Assembly (NCBI GenBank): GCA_011799875.1
Contig: CM022302.1
Span: 201,110,086 to 201,174,085 of the forward strand
Length of the DNA stretch: 64,000 nucleotides
Reading direction: 5' to 3'
DNA from: Thinopyrum elongatum
Taxonomy: Eukaryota > Streptophyta > Magnoliopsida > Poales > Poaceae
Part shown: positions 23,163 through 34,542 of the stretch, piece after piece
Position numbering within the stretch: the stretch's first letter is position 1
How the letters are laid out: the number at the start of each line of letters is the position of its first letter
Translations under genes and position numbers: made by a program
The notes under the pieces: model-generated
Seen by the model: the letters and a program-made list of their open reading frames with translations, nothing else
Told to the model about the DNA's origin: nothing
Databases searched by the model: none

Positions 23163-24868
23163 ATGGCTCCATCGTCCATGGCGCCCAAGAAGAAGCCCGG
23201 CGCCGCAGCTCATCCATCCACCTCGAAGGCCCCGCCACACGCGCCTGCCAATGCCACGGGGGCTACGGGGACGCCTGGAAGTGCAGACACTGCGGGGGAC
23301 GTGGTCGGCGCGGGCGGCATCGTTACCACCTCCCTTGCGGCCGAAGCTGGAGCTGGAGGCACCGGAGAAGGACAAGACCAACTACATTCCAGCGGCCACG
23401 TCCCACGAGGTACGGGAGGAGAGATCATTCCATCTGCACCTCCTCGTCCGGCCGAAGGGCACGGCCGCAGTGGGGGTACTCGCTCTGGGGGGAATCGCAA
23501 CTCCCCGACCGCTCCCGCCACAGGAGCGGCCGTAGAACATGCGCCACCCCTGGAACGAGCCGACCCAGCCGCTACGCCAAACAGAGCCGCTGGCCCTCAA
23601 GCACCTCCACCTCGTCCACACGCCATCCAGGCGGCTGGCTCACGACGATGAGAGCACGGTGCGACCGCTACCAGCACCGTCAGGAGCCGGACGACGTTAC
23701 GGTCTTCATCGACATCCATGCCAAGCACCGCTTCGGAGGCCATGCGCGAGCTCAGCTACTGTTGAAATTTCCGCCGGCAGCCGATCAGATGGATGAGTGG
23801 AGAGCCACCATTGAGAGTCTGATTGGCTTTGCCGAGGCGGGAGGATCGCAGTGGGCTGGACTGCCACGGCCTCCCCAGACAGCGGCAACGGCCCACGCTG
23901 CTGGCCGTGCGGATGGGACCACTCCTACAGTGTAGTCCCCTCCGCGGCAGCCGGCGCGGGAGCCGCGCGACCAAGAACCTGACGATGTCTCGATGGCTTC
24001 ATCCGACCCTTGAGCGTGTCAAGGCCCACGGCGAGTCCTGGAGGACAGGCGAAGGGAAGGCGCGCGTGTCAACACCGAGCGACACCGCGACGTCCACTGC
24101 CAGTCCGACAGGCGTGATGGCCCCGACGTCGACGAGCCCGCACTCGCTGACGGCGGGTACCTGCCTTTCCAGGCTGGCTGGCCTGCCTTCACCCGCGAGC
24201 TGCGGCAAGTCCATTGGCCGTCCACTCGCACATTCAAGCCAGAGATACCAGAGAAGTATGACGGAAGACTAAACCCGGCAGAGTTCTTGAGCATCTACAC
24301 CATCGTTGTTCAAGCTGCCGGGGGAAGAGATGAGAAGGTATTCGCCAACTACTTCCCTTTGGCACTCAAGCCAAATGTGAGGGCTTGGCTGATGCACCTG
24401 CTGGAGAACTCCATTTCGACCTGGGCTGACCTGTGCCATGAGTTCGTTGGCGCCTTCATGAACGTCCATCAAGAACCAGGGCGGCCCAGCGACTTGCAGC
24501 TCCTCCCGCAGAAGGAAGGCGAGAGCCTACGGAAATACATGCAGAGATTCAGCAGAGTCCGCAGGAATATTCCAGACATCCACCCGACAGCTGTGATAGC
24601 TGCGTTCCAGTCCAACATGCGCAATCACCGGATACGTTCCAAGATGAACGTTCGATTGCCCAAGACTGTGAAGGAGCTTTACACTCTAGTGGATAAGTGT
24701 GCTCGGATAGAGGAGGGGAGGAAGCTCCCCGGAGAAGAGGATGGTGTTGACATCGATTCAGAGGATGATGACGAGGCCACTAGTCAAAAGGAGAAGAACA
24801 AGAAGCGCAACAAAAGGCGCAAGGATAAGGCAGTGATGACCGTTGAGGGATCGGGCCTGCCTAGCTAG
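23163..24868 (+). pseudogene. gag: gag of Tat A
   Basis: The first good start is ATG 23163 (MAPSSMAPKKKPG). The N-terminal part is Ala/Pro/Gly-rich, and its frame fails near 23650. Frame changes continue until about 24287, where the retrotransposon gag (capsid-like) domain reads clearly: RAWLMHLLENSISTWADL, then LRKYMQRFSRVRRNIPD, ending in an acidic-basic tail (DIDSEDDDEATSQKEK). Gag forms the particle that packages element RNA. A frame change near 24843-24868 links to the zinc-binding and protease region. The element needs an intact copy elsewhere to supply Gag. Confidence 0.8.
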
Positions 24869-26115
24869 TACCGGCAAGAAAGCCAAGGCTGAGATACACG
24901 GCAAGGAGGTTGCTGCGTGCGCTGGCTGCCAGGAAGCCGCGGCTGCCGAGAAGGCTGGGAAAAGCGATGGCCCGTATTGCAAGATCCATCGGACCAAGGG
25001 CCACGATCTCGAGGAGTGTCATCAGGTTGAGCAGCTTGTCAAGAAGCAGAGGGCTGAATATGAGAAGCGAGATAAAGAGAAAGGTCAGAATGGCCCTGGC
25101 GGAAAGGGCCGGGGTGGCGGAGCAAGCCGCCCCAGCAAGGCTCCTCAGAACCAAGGGAAACCCGCCAGAGGCCGTGAGAAGGAGGATTGCAACGATGAGA
25201 GTGATGGAGGAGATGAAGAGGAGACCAGCGAGCAGGAATTCCAGAAGGCCACTGACGCCCTGTGCATTGACGGGAGTGCATCTTTGCACTCCTCTCACTG
25301 CCAACTTAAACGGTGGGCGCGTGAAGTCAATGCCGTGGAGCCAGTGGCAGACTCTCGAAGGCCGCTCAAGTGGTCTCGCACGCCCATCATCTTCGACGAA
25401 GAGGACCACCCTGACCGCACCACCGCGGTAGGGTGCTTGCCATTGTTGGTATCACCAACAATCCGCAACCTCAAAGTCACAAAGATGCTGGTTGACGGCG
25501 GGGCCGGGTTGAATCTAATTTCTTCAAAGGTCATCAGCAAACTCCAGATAGCAGAAGAAGAGCTCAAAGTTACAGGTACGTATCAAGGGATCAACCCCGG
25601 CAGGAGTCGTCCTAAGGGGAAAATCACATTACCAGTGACATTTGGGGGGGAGTTGAACTACCAGACTGAGAAGATCGTGTTTGATGTGGTTGACCCCCCT
25701 GCCATACAATGGAATCCTTGGTCGCCCAGCTTTGGCCAAGTTCATGGCGGCATCCCACTATGCCTACAACACCTTGAAGATGCCAGGGCCAGTGGGCGTC
25801 ATTTCCATTCCATCAGATGAGAAGGACGCAAATATTTGCGTGGACAAGATGTACCGAGATGCAGTCGTGGCAGAGGCCACTGAAGCTGCAATCCCCGCCA
25901 AGGAAAGTAATGGAAAGAAGAAGGTTAACAGGGACACCGGCAAGGAATCCGGGAAGCGCACCTCTTCGGGGTATGCTGCGACTGTTGATGACTCGCCGGA
26001 GGGTTCCAATAGCAAGAGATCCAAGGCCTCTGCACCCGATGTGAAACAGGTCCCGGCAGGGCTGGATGGCGCTGGTGGTACTTTCACCATCAGCGCCACC
26101 CTCGATGACAAATAG
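24869..26115 (+). pseudogene. Zinc-binding tail and aspartic protease of Tat A
   Basis: Starts with a Cys/His region (CAGC, then GPYCKIHRTKGHDLEECHQV) typical of Tat Gag tails in place of a classic CCHC knuckle, then a charged linker. The protease active-site motif is LVDGGAGLNLIS at about 25487-25520, with the DGGA form of the retropepsin D-T/S-G. GRPALAKFMA near 25705 is the flap-side ILGRP-like motif, but it lies in a different frame, so a frameshift occurs at about 25690-25700. The frame ends at TAG 26113-26115 just after FTISATLDDK. Element B has a TAG at the equivalent place. Confidence 0.82.
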
Positions 26116-28114
26116 GAATGGGCGCTCATTGCCTTCCTGCGGGCGAATGTCAATTTGTTTGCCTGGCAACCATCTGACATCCCCGGTGTTCCCAGGAAGG
26201 TAATCGAGCACCACCTTGATGTCTGCCCACATGCCCGACCCGTCAAGCAGAAGGTCTGAAAGCAAGCTTTGGAGCGACAACAGTTTATAGCCGAGGAGAT
26301 CAAGAAACTTGAGGCAGCTAGTCTGGTTAGAGGAGTGTTGCATCCAACGTGGTTAGCAAATCCAGTGGTGGTACGCAAGGCCCATGGGAAGTGGAGGCTG
26401 TGCATAGATTTTACGGATCTGAACAAGGCATGCCCAAAGGACCCATTCCCCTTGCCGCGCATCGACCAGATTGTGGATTCCACCTCCGGGTGCGACCTGC
26501 TTTCCTTCCTGGATGCCTACTCTGGATATCATCAGATCTTCATGTCCAAGGAAGACAAAGAGAAGACCGCGTTCATCACCCCATGTGGCACATACTGCTT
26601 CGTGCGGATGCCTTTCGGGTTGAAGAGCGCCGGGTCTACTTTCGCGAGAGCTGTCCAGATTGGTTTTGTGTCACAGTTGCATAGGAACGTTGAGGCCTAC
26701 ATTTGACGATATTGTGGTCAAGACCAAGGACAGATCAACCCTCATCCAGGGTTTGGAAGAGACGTTTGCTAATCTGCGTAAGATCAACTTGAAGCTAAAT
26801 CCGGAGAAGTGTGTGTTTGGCGTTCCTTCCGGCAAGTTACTTGGCTTCTTTGTGTCCCACCGAGGGATAGAGGCCAACCCCGACAAGATCAAGGCTATCG
26901 AGCAGATTCAAGCACCCAAGATAGTCAAGGACGTGAGGCATTTCACTGGATGTGTTGCTGCGCTCAGCAGGTTCATTTCCAAGTCTGCCGAGCGTGCCTT
27001 GCCGTTCTTCAAGGTTTTGAAAAAGGCAGGGCCCATGGAGTGGACCCCCGAGGTAGACGCTGCACTACAAGATTTGACGGCCTACCTTTCCTCTGTGCCC
27101 ACTTTGGTTGCTCCAAAACCTCAAGAGCCGTTCCTACTATATTTGGCGGCAACTAATCAGGTGGTTAGCGCAGCACTGGTGGCGTAGAGGGAAGTGGATG
27201 AAGCAGCAGACGTAGCAGGTGTCCCTTCCGGGGAGGAAAGCGAACACACCCCGACAGGGTCAGATGCAGATCAAAGTAGAGAAGAGCAGAACAGCAGAAG
27301 CAGTTCTCTGGTCACGGCAAAGAAGAAAGTGGTGCAGCGCCCAGTATACTTCGTCAGCTCCCTGTTGCAGGGGGCTAGATCCAGGTACTCCAGCGTGCAA
27401 AAATTGATCTTTGGCCTTGTCATGGCCTGAAGGAAACTGCGCCACTACTTCCAAGCCCATGAGATCACAGTTGTCACCCGTTTCCCTTTGCAACGGATAC
27501 TCCAAAACCCTGAGGCTACCGATAGGATAGTGGAGTGGGCTTTGGAGTTATCCAGCTTTGGTTTGAAGTTTGAGTGCACATCAACCATTCAGAGCAGAGC
27601 ATTGGCAGAGTTTATTGCAGAATGGATGCCAACTCCTGATGAAGAGGTATTGGAGACAGTTATCCCCGGCAAGGAAGCACCCCAAGAATGGATCATGTAT
27701 TTCGATGGTGCCTTCTCCCTACAAGGTGCAGGGGCTGGCGTGCTTCTTGTTGCTCCCACCGGAGAGCACCTGAAGTACGTCGTCCAGATGCATTTTCCCC
27801 GGGAGGAAGCTACCAACAATACAACAGAGTATGAAGGGCTCCTTGCCGGGCTCAGGATTGCAACAGAACTGGGGATCAAGAAGCTGATCATCCGTGGAGA
27901 TTCACAACTTGTGGTGAGACAAGTCAACAAGGATTACCAAAGTCCATTGATGGAGGCATACATTGAGGAAGTGAGAAAGTTGGAGGAGCGCTTTGACGTA
28001 TTGCAAACAGAGCACGTATCCCGTGTGGAAAACAGCATCGCTGATCATCTGTCAAAGTGCGCTGCGCAGAAGCTCCCTGTGGAACACGGAACTTTTGTTC
28101 TCCATCTGACTTAG
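26116..28114 (+). pseudogene. pol: Reverse transcriptase and RNase H of Tat A
   Basis: RT begins right after the TAG (EWALIAFLRANVNLFAW). Conserved blocks follow: WRLCIDFTDLNKACPKD, FLDAYSGYHQI, FITPCGTYCFVRMPFGLKSA. The catalytic YxDD block is present but has one extra T at 26702-26704, shifting frame between AYI and DDIVVK. RT thumb/connection runs to about 27187. RNase H follows at 27690-28060 with all three acidic positions visible (MYFDGAF, TEYEGLLAG, RGDSQLVV). Stops at 26258-26260 (TGA), 27185-27187 (TAG) and 27428-27430 (TGA) interrupt it. It copies element RNA into DNA in intact relatives; this copy cannot. Confidence 0.88.
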
Positions 28115-28135
28115 CCCTCCGTATCCCCGGCAACA

Positions 28136-29580
28136 ATGGCCAGAAAGAGGAGGAAACTGGACTCCGGCAAGCCTCTCCCGGTAGAACCTCTCGAGGATCC
28201 CGGCAGAAAGCTTGTCGGGCACAACTCCCCTTCGGTCGCTGAGCTGCATCCTCCCGCCAGGCCACCGGTCCCCGCGGTCAAGGATTGCACTCTCATGAAT
28301 GAGGAGGTGCCGTTAGTCCTCGTTGCCGAGCCACAGGCTCCGCCTTGGGCACGACACATAGTCCCTTATCTCCAAACTGGAGAACTTCTCAAAGAGCAAG
28401 AAGAAGCTGAAAGAGTAGCCCGGAGGGCCAGTATGTATCAGTTCATTGATGACACGCTGTATAGAAGGAGGCCCAATGGTGTGAAATTGAAGTGCATTTG
28501 CCGGGAAGGAGGAAAGGAACTGCTGGCGGAGATACACAATGGTATGTGCGGCTCCCACATTGGATCAAGGGCGTTGGTTGGGAAAGCTTTCCGGTAAGGA
28601 TTCTACTGGCCCACAGCCCTCCAAGATGCGGTCGAGCTTGTCACCAAGTGTGAAGCCTACCAGTTCCATTCCAAGAACATCCACCTACCTGCCCAAGCTC
28701 TTCAGACAATCCCTTTGTCATGGCCGTTTTCGGTCTGGGGGCTCGATATCCTTGGCCCTTTCCCTCGTGCTGCTAGGGGCTTTGAATTCTTGTTTGTTGC
28801 AATCGACAAGTTTACAAAGTGGCCAGAAGTAGAGCCCGTGAGAAAGGTGACTGCTCAGTCAGTGATCAAGTTCTTGAAAGGATTGGTGTGCCGCTTCGGA
28901 GTTCCTGCCCGGATCATCACTGACAACGGCACCCAGTTCAGGAGTCGCACCTTCATGTAATACGTTCATGCCCTCGGAAGCAAAATCTCGTTCACCTCTG
29001 TGTCCCATCCAAGGAGCAACGGGCAAGCTGAGAGGGCGAACGCTGAAGTGTTGCAAGGACTCAAGATGAGAACTTTCGATAGGCTGCAGAAGTGCAGCAG
29101 GCGGTGGATTGATGAGCTGCCGGTGGTTCTTTGGTCCCTCAGAACGACACCAAATCGAGCTACCGGGCAGACTCCCTTATCCCTAGTCTCTGGGGCAGAA
29201 GTAGTTATCCCACGGAACTCATTTACGGGTCACCTCGAGTGCTTGCCTACGATGAAGTAGCGCAAGATCAGCACCGGCGTGACGACGCTGTGCTACTCGA
29301 GGAGAACCGTCTCCGGGCTGCTACGCGTGCCGCACACTATCAGTAGGCCCTGCATCGCTATCACAGCCGTAGGGTTCGTGCCCGGTGTTTTGAGGAAGGA
29401 GACCTTGTCCTTAGGCGCGTTCTGTCCGCCAAGGGTGCAAACAAGTTGACGCCGAAGTGGGAAGGCCCTTACCGGGTAGTACGAGTCACCAGACCTGGCG
29501 CAGTCCGTCTGGAGACCGGAGATGGCATTCAGTTGCAAAACTCATGGAACATTGAGCATCTCCGCAAGTTCTACCCGTAA
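28136..29580 (+). pseudogene. Integrase of Tat A
   Basis: N-terminal zinc region: HNGMCGSHIGSRAL carries the two His, but the Cys pair reads KCEAYQF, so the second Cys is replaced by Tyr. Catalytic core: WGLDILGPF (first Asp), ITDNGTQFRS (second Asp) and NGQAERANAEVL (Glu) are all present. The C-terminal part ends ...EHLRKFYP and stop at 29578-29580. Stops at about 28596 (TAA), 28958 (TAA) and 29344 (TAG), and a frameshift near 28597-28715, break it. Integrase inserts the cDNA into the genome; here inactive. Confidence 0.85.
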
Positions 29581-30349
29581 GGCGCGGCTGTCGGGCCCTG
29601 CCCGGCAACCACCCTTTTGTACACGCCTTGCCTCTGTTGCATGTAACCCCTTGTACAAAGCCAGGCGCAGACCCTGAGCAACTGAAAAATAAATGAAGCG
29701 CTGGGGGCCCCCCGACAGATTGCATGCATGCATAAGCATATCATGAGCATTGCATGTTCATGTAGATAAGATTGCATGAGGCATCATTTTCATCTGCATC
29801 ATACTGCAGGTTCCTACCGTGGATTCGGTCCCAAAAAAGGAGAAGAGAAGACATGCCTACATCGCGATCCCCGGCAAGCCCAAATAGATAAGTTCTCTCT
29901 CTTATCCATACGAGTTCTATAAGTAAAGCTTGTGCATAGGAAAACCTCTCCGCTTTCAAGACTTAGGTGCTCCCGTCCCTTGACTCGAGCGTTGCTTCAG
30001 TCAGGGAGGTTGTAGTGGCCTTTGGCAAGAAAGTTGGCGGGGTGGCTGGTCCCTCTTCATGATTTGTGCCCGGCAGGCCTAGCCCCGCGGCAGCAACTTG
30101 AGGGTACCGGCAGGATAGCCTACTGGGGAAAAACTTGTTTACTTGAGCGTAAAGAGGCATTCTCCCTCTGCATGGACATGTTCATGCACAAGTGCCCGGC
30201 AAGGTTTATCTTTTTCATTAATATGCTGATCAACAAGTACAGACCTTACAGGACACAAACATGGATAAAAGAGATTGCATAATTTAAACTAAAGTTTGGC
30301 AAGTGCCTACATATTTTAGATTGAAAAAAGATAAGTACCCCATAATCCC
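29581..30349. other. Non-coding internal region of Tat A
   Basis: Sequence between the integrase stop and the antisense unit. No domain-bearing frame. Contains CATGCATGCATAAGCATATC and several TGCCCGGCA-like strings. Nothing else recognised. Confidence 0.5.
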
Positions 30350-31300
30350 TTTCTTGCCCACCTCCTCCTAGGCACTGTGGTGGAAGAGAAGGAGGGCAAA
30401 ATTGGTGCCTGAGCAAGACGACCCACTCGACCCCGCCAGGACCTGCCGGGCGCAGCCTGACAAGATCAAGAGTGGCGAGGCTGCAAAGGGGGGATACGGA
30501 AGTTGCAGCTCGACGGTGCCTCGGTCACCACCTCCGGGGCCAACCGGAAGTTCCAGCAAAAAGAACCGACGGGGAGAACCACCAAGGCCCAGCTGGAAGA
30601 CTGCTGGAGGAGGCAAAGGCACCAAGAGAGCAGCCCTCTCCCCGACAACCAAGAGGCCGGTGATGATGGTGCCGGGGAGGGAGGGGAAGAGCGGAAAGAC
30701 GTGGCAGCAGGTCGGCAATACGAGATGAAGGCGTCGGTGCCATCATACTCCGACCTGACGCCCTGCCACCTGCCTTCTCCATCTTGCCTCGATCTTTCTC
30801 CATCACTACCGCTCCAGAGGGACGCCGGCTCCGTGAGCCATTGCCTCCCCCGGAGAAGCTGTGGGCGACAGCGACGTCCGAGGCGCGCGAGGGGCGTCGC
30901 TCCCCACCTTGGCGGGCAGGAAGATGCCGCTGTCTTCAACATTTGCCCTGACTTCACCAAGGGGGGCGGTACCAGGATTACCAAGGAACCAGAGCGCTGC
31001 ACCCCTGACGGACACCGGAGCCACCAAGAACTTCAGCACCCAGGAGGAGGGGACAAACACGCCCCCGCGAGAGAAAGGCTCGGCGCCTCCCGCGCCGCGG
31101 GTGGCATATCCGCCGCGCCCCTTTTTACTCTGGACCAGGCTTACTCCCCGAGCCCCTTCACAAGCTTCCGACGTCACCAACTTCAAGCTTGAGTCTGGGG
31201 CTCGGCCCCGGTCTCTTTCTCTCGGCATTGCGAGAAGAAAGAACAAGAGCATGGATGAATACTCCCGCTTCCCCCTGCCCCTTCTTTTTATAGGCAAGCT
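30350..31300 (-). pseudogene. Antisense transcription unit / aORF of Tat A
   Basis: On the minus strand TATAAAAAG at 31284-31292 is a strong TATA box. About 40 nt downstream ATG 31252 opens a 148-codon frame (MLLFFLLAMPRERD...) to 30806; its start is hydrophobic, the rest Gly/Ala/Arg-rich without a domain I know. Farther down TTCCACCACAG/TGCC near 30375 looks like a splice acceptor. Antisense ORFs between integrase and 3' LTR are known for Tat elements (for example Grande), role unclear. The body may carry frameshifts. Promoter motif is clear; protein reality is uncertain. Confidence 0.4.
31284..31292 (-). promoter_or_regulatory. Antisense TATA box in Tat A
   Basis: GCCTATAAAAAGAAGG on the minus strand, in GC-rich surroundings, 32-40 nt before the first ATG of the antisense frame. 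Points away from the 3' LTR towards integrase. Confidence 0.5.
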
Positions 31301-31689
31301 GGGGGCTGGGGGTTGATTCATCGATAAGTAACCACCGTCCTCCTCCACCAATCCATGAAGACCAAGCCCCTGCCTTAACGCTCCCCCGCACCACGCGCCT
31401 CCGTTACCTACCCCGCTCGATGCATGCAACATACGTGGCTGGGGATAAGGGCGTGGTGGGAAGAGTGAATTAGCAGTTACTCGCCCGTGCGTTAAAGTCA
31501 TTCACGGGCCATTACAAGAGTGGCCCCACTGCATTTGGTGTTACGCAACAGGCAGAAGAACCGGAAACTGATCCAAGCTCGGATTAATGAAGAAGCAAAG
31601 AAGATCTCAAAGGGCGAGTGGCTATTTCCCCCTCGCCTGTGCACAAGTTAGGGCCTTCCCCGACGACGCCCGACAGCTTGTTCGGGCCA

Positions 31690-31703
31690 GGCCCGGGGGC
31701 TCC
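31690..31703 (+). other. Polypurine tract of Tat A
   Basis: GGCCCGGGGGCTCC lies directly before the TG of the 3' LTR; G-rich tracts of this form are usual in Tat elements as plus-strand primer. Confidence 0.6.
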
Positions 31704-32617
31704 TGTCGGTGCAACAAACCCTGGGTCTGTTGCCCAGACCGTGCACAGGCCCAAGATCAAGATTGCAACATCCAAGACAAGACCAAGATGAAGAGATAGG
31801 CTCTTTGAGGAATCAAAGGGCAAGCTGAGAAGACCAAGTCAAGCCAAGAAGCAAGGCACCGCTAAGGGAAAACCTCCCTTGCCGAGCAGGAGAGCCTGGT
31901 GAGGTCAAGGTTACCCCGGAAGCAAGCCTCAGGATTGCCCCGACAGGCCTGCCGGGGCATACGAAGGCAAAACACCCCGCCAAGGCTTCACCACCCCACC
32001 TCACAGCGACGCAAGTCACCGATCGATGCGGTGTCAAGCCCCAAGATGACTAAGTGGCTGCCTTTTACCACATGGCAGCCATTTCCTACAGGAATCACTT
32101 CCAGATGACACCCGTCCTGCGACATGTCATGCAGATAGGAGAGAAGGTGGCCAAACAGCCCGGCAAGGCGTGCCGGGCAGGCCATGATGTGACATTGAGT
32201 GGCGCATTTAATGCATACTGCTCTGTCTACAGAGGAGATATGATAGCACTGTTCGCTATCTAATCAGTACATAATGACTGATTTGCTACTGTGGTGACCC
32301 CTTAATCTATAAAAGGAGGCCCATGGCAACCATAGAAAGGATTCGGACCCCTATACACCCATACGGGCGTAGCTTCTCTCGCCCCGAGGCAACCCTGCTG
32401 GGCAAGAGCGCTGCGTTTCCACCACCATCCACCATCAATCCACCAAAGCAGGAGTAGGGTTTTATGCCTCACGGCGTCCCGAACCTGGGTAAAAACTACC
32501 CGTGTGATCTCTGCCGTGCTACGCTGCGCTCCTCCGCTCTTTGTGCAATGCGATCAGTCCCCCTGCCGAACCAAAAGGGGCCCTTGGCCCCATAGGTGGC
32601 CGTGGTTTCCCACGACA
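31704..32617 (+). repeat. 3' LTR of Tat A
   Basis: 914 bp, TGTCGGTGC...CACGACA, the same length as the 5' LTR with about 42 substitutions by eye. Followed by the target duplication ACAGT. Confidence 0.93.
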
Positions 32618-32622
32618 ACAGT

Positions 32623-33560
32623 ATAGAGCACAGAGTCTACTCCCCTGTCCCTTCTATCACAAATCACAAAGCAGTGAGACGTCAAATCACAAAGCACGGA
32701 TGAAGCAACCATCATTTCACTCTTCGCTGACTCCGCTTCTCCATCGTCTTCTTCGAGAAACCACCTTACCGCACTAAGCTGGACGAACGACGCTATTGTG
32801 TAGTACTAGTACATTTATGCGTCCTTTTGTTCAACGGACTTCCTGGATGCAAAGAAGGCGGTTGTCTCAGCTTGCAGGCGGCACTTGCGAATGACTTACT
32901 GTGGTCTCCCTCAATGGTGTGCTCCGTCGAACACACTTTGCCAAACCACAATGTTCGAGATATCATCGACGTCACTGCAATGGGGAAGGAAGTCAAATAG
33001 TTACTACCTCCATTTTTTGTATACAAGTCCAGTATCAAAATTACAATTTGCAGAAGGCCACTAACACTAATCGAGGCAAAATTGATGGGGTTTGCCTTGT
33101 ACTAGCAACCAAGGACATTAATATACCCTTGCATGCATGCGAAAGTGAGAAGGTTGGTTTGCATGGCGCTACATTAATCAAGCAATGAGGAGTGAGATGG
33201 TTAGCTCTTTGGGCGTTGGAGAAAAAAATATGCATTAATTGACACGTCAAACGAGGATTTGTATTGATCAATCCCGCGAAGGAAAACCCCACCTTTATTT
33301 TTTAACACAAGTAGTACGTATGTACTTGTATCCTGTTTGGGTCTAGGCCTTGCATTGCCATACTTCGCCACTCATTTTTGCCAAGCTTGCCTAAAGTTTT
33401 CAAAATGAAAAGGAGGTACACTTGCACATGGCTGTCGCGGTCGCACCGCACCCTCACACAGTCGCTCCTGCACACCGCAAACCCAACCAAGGGAACGCAC
33501 CCTCACTGACACGTGCTACCGCATGTGATCAAACCAAACTCAGCCATCCTACCGCTGACA
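32623..33560. repeat. Dispersed repeat, copy b
   Basis: 32,650-32,780 matches 17,490-17,640 (GTCAAATCACAAAGC, CAACCATCATTTCACTC, CCGCTTCTCC), and 33,420-33,540 matches 39,170-39,280 (CTGTCGCGGTCGCA, CCTCACACAGTCG, CTGACA). 33,005-33,030 (ACTACCTCCATTTTTTGTATACAAG) resembles a worn Stowaway left end. No coding domain. Confidence 0.5.
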
Positions 33561-33909
33561 CATAATTTTCGTTCATACAATATGTTTATCCAACCGCATG
33601 TTGGGGAAGATCCGTACGGCCCATGCGGTGGTATGTTGGGGAAGAAGAAGATGTGAGGAAGAAGAAGGGTTAGGAGACATAGGATATTCATCCAACTGCC
33701 TAAAATGTTTGACTGACCCAAATGATGAAAGTCAGGCGACTTGCATAAATATATGTTTTTACACAGCAAAAGATCCCTAAAAACAATAACATAAAGAAAA
33801 ACTATCACTGCTCTCGGAATGAGACGGCTTCGTCGTGTTTGGCTGCCGGCGCGAACCAGCCGTAGCTGCCGACGTGTGTCTCTGCACTATGGTTGTCCTC
33901 GGCCTCCAG
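33561..33909. other. Intergenic 3' of the 210-aa frame
   Basis: No recognised feature. Two similar GTTGGGGAAGA strings at 33600 and 33634. The right part is the downstream flank of the repeat-protein frame. Confidence 0.35.
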
Positions 33910-34542
33910 CTACTCGTTCACGCGGAGCGTGCAGGCGCTCTGCACGGACGCGACCACCGCCCGGTTCAAGTCCAGGACGTCCAGTTCCGCCTGCAGCAGG
34001 GCCTCGATGCCAGCTGCATCCGCACGCTCCGCGTCGAGTTGAGCCTCCGCCGCCCGGTTCAACTCCAGGACGTCCGGTTCCGCCTGCAGGAGGGCCTCGA
34101 TGGCAGCGGCATCCGCATGCTCCGCGTCAAGTTGAGCCTCGGCTGCCCGATTCACATCCACGACATCCGGTACCGCCTGTAGGAGGGCCTCGATGGCAGC
34201 GGCATCCGCGCGCTCCGCGTCGAGTTGAGCCTCCGCCTCCCGGTCCTCCTTTAGGATCGCAAGGTTGAACCGCTGGTCCGCCTGCACCATGGGGGACCCG
34301 GACGCCGGTACGAAGTCGACGTCCATCATCTCATATGCATCGGGGGCCTTCTGCGCCGAGACCTCCGCCATGAACATTGGATCGGCTTCCTCCTCCTTGG
34401 AGCTTGGCTCCAGAGAACTCGAGGATTGGCCCGCCGCAAAGCGAGCTTGGGAACGGAGGTCTGTGGCGCCGACCGCCGCCGCGATTTCTGCGCGGCGCTT
34501 CGGCGTCAGCATCTTGTAGTACGTGATCTTACGGCGCACCAT
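33910..34542 (-). CDS. Uncharacterised 210-aa protein with three 31-residue repeats
   Basis: Uninterrupted minus-strand frame. ATG 34542 (AGCCATGG, good Kozak context) was chosen over an in-frame ATG at 34650, whose extra 36 residues are Pro-rich and leader-like. N-terminus MVRRKITYYKMLTPKRRAEI is basic, then a Ser/acidic linker (SSSSLEPSSKEEEADPMFMA), then MMDVDFVPASG. The C-terminal half is three near-identical units of 31 residues (93 bp) following AEAQLDAERADAAAIEALL...DVxDVNRA, alanine- and acid-rich and predicted helical or coiled-coil. I do not recognise the family. It is intact, unlike everything else nearby, but has no visible TATA box and may be a gene fragment carried by repeats. 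No function is assigned. Confidence 0.5.
   Translation of the reverse strand: MVRRKITYYKMLTPKRRAEIAAAVGATDLRSQARFAAGQSSSSLEPSSKEEEADPMFMAEVSAQKAPDAYEMMDVDFVPASGSPMVQADQRFNLAILKEDREAEAQLDAERADAAAIEALLQAVPDVVDVNRAAEAQLDAEHADAAAIEALLQAEPDVLELNRAAEAQLDAERADAAGIEALLQAELDVLDLNRAVVASVQSACTLRVNE
33920..34163 (-). repeat. Three 93-bp tandem coding repeats
   Basis: In-frame tandem repeat inside the 210-aa frame: the block with CGCTCCGCGTCGAGTTGAGC and GAGGGCCTCGATG (plus strand) recurs at about 33,985-34,050, 34,090-34,140 and 34,180-34,235. Differences between units are few, so the duplication is recent or conserved. Confidence 0.8.

Larger units (their letters stand above)
22167..32617 (+). mobile_element. 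Tat-lineage Gypsy element A, full length, decayed
   Basis: Complete by structure: two 914-bp LTRs, target duplication ACAGT on both sides (22162-22166, 32618-32622), a primer-binding-like site after the 5' LTR, a purine-rich tract before the 3' LTR, and gag, protease, RT, RNase H and integrase in Gypsy order between them. The two LTRs differ at about 42 positions by eye, mostly transitions. Many stops and frameshifts make it non-autonomous now. About 2.1 kb between integrase and 3' LTR holds an antisense unit, as known for Tat elements such as Grande. Confidence 0.92.

Noticed and set aside
30503..31192. 229-codon sense-strand frame in Tat A
   Set aside because: No domain; opposite to the antisense unit with the clear TATA box, and open mainly because of GC content.
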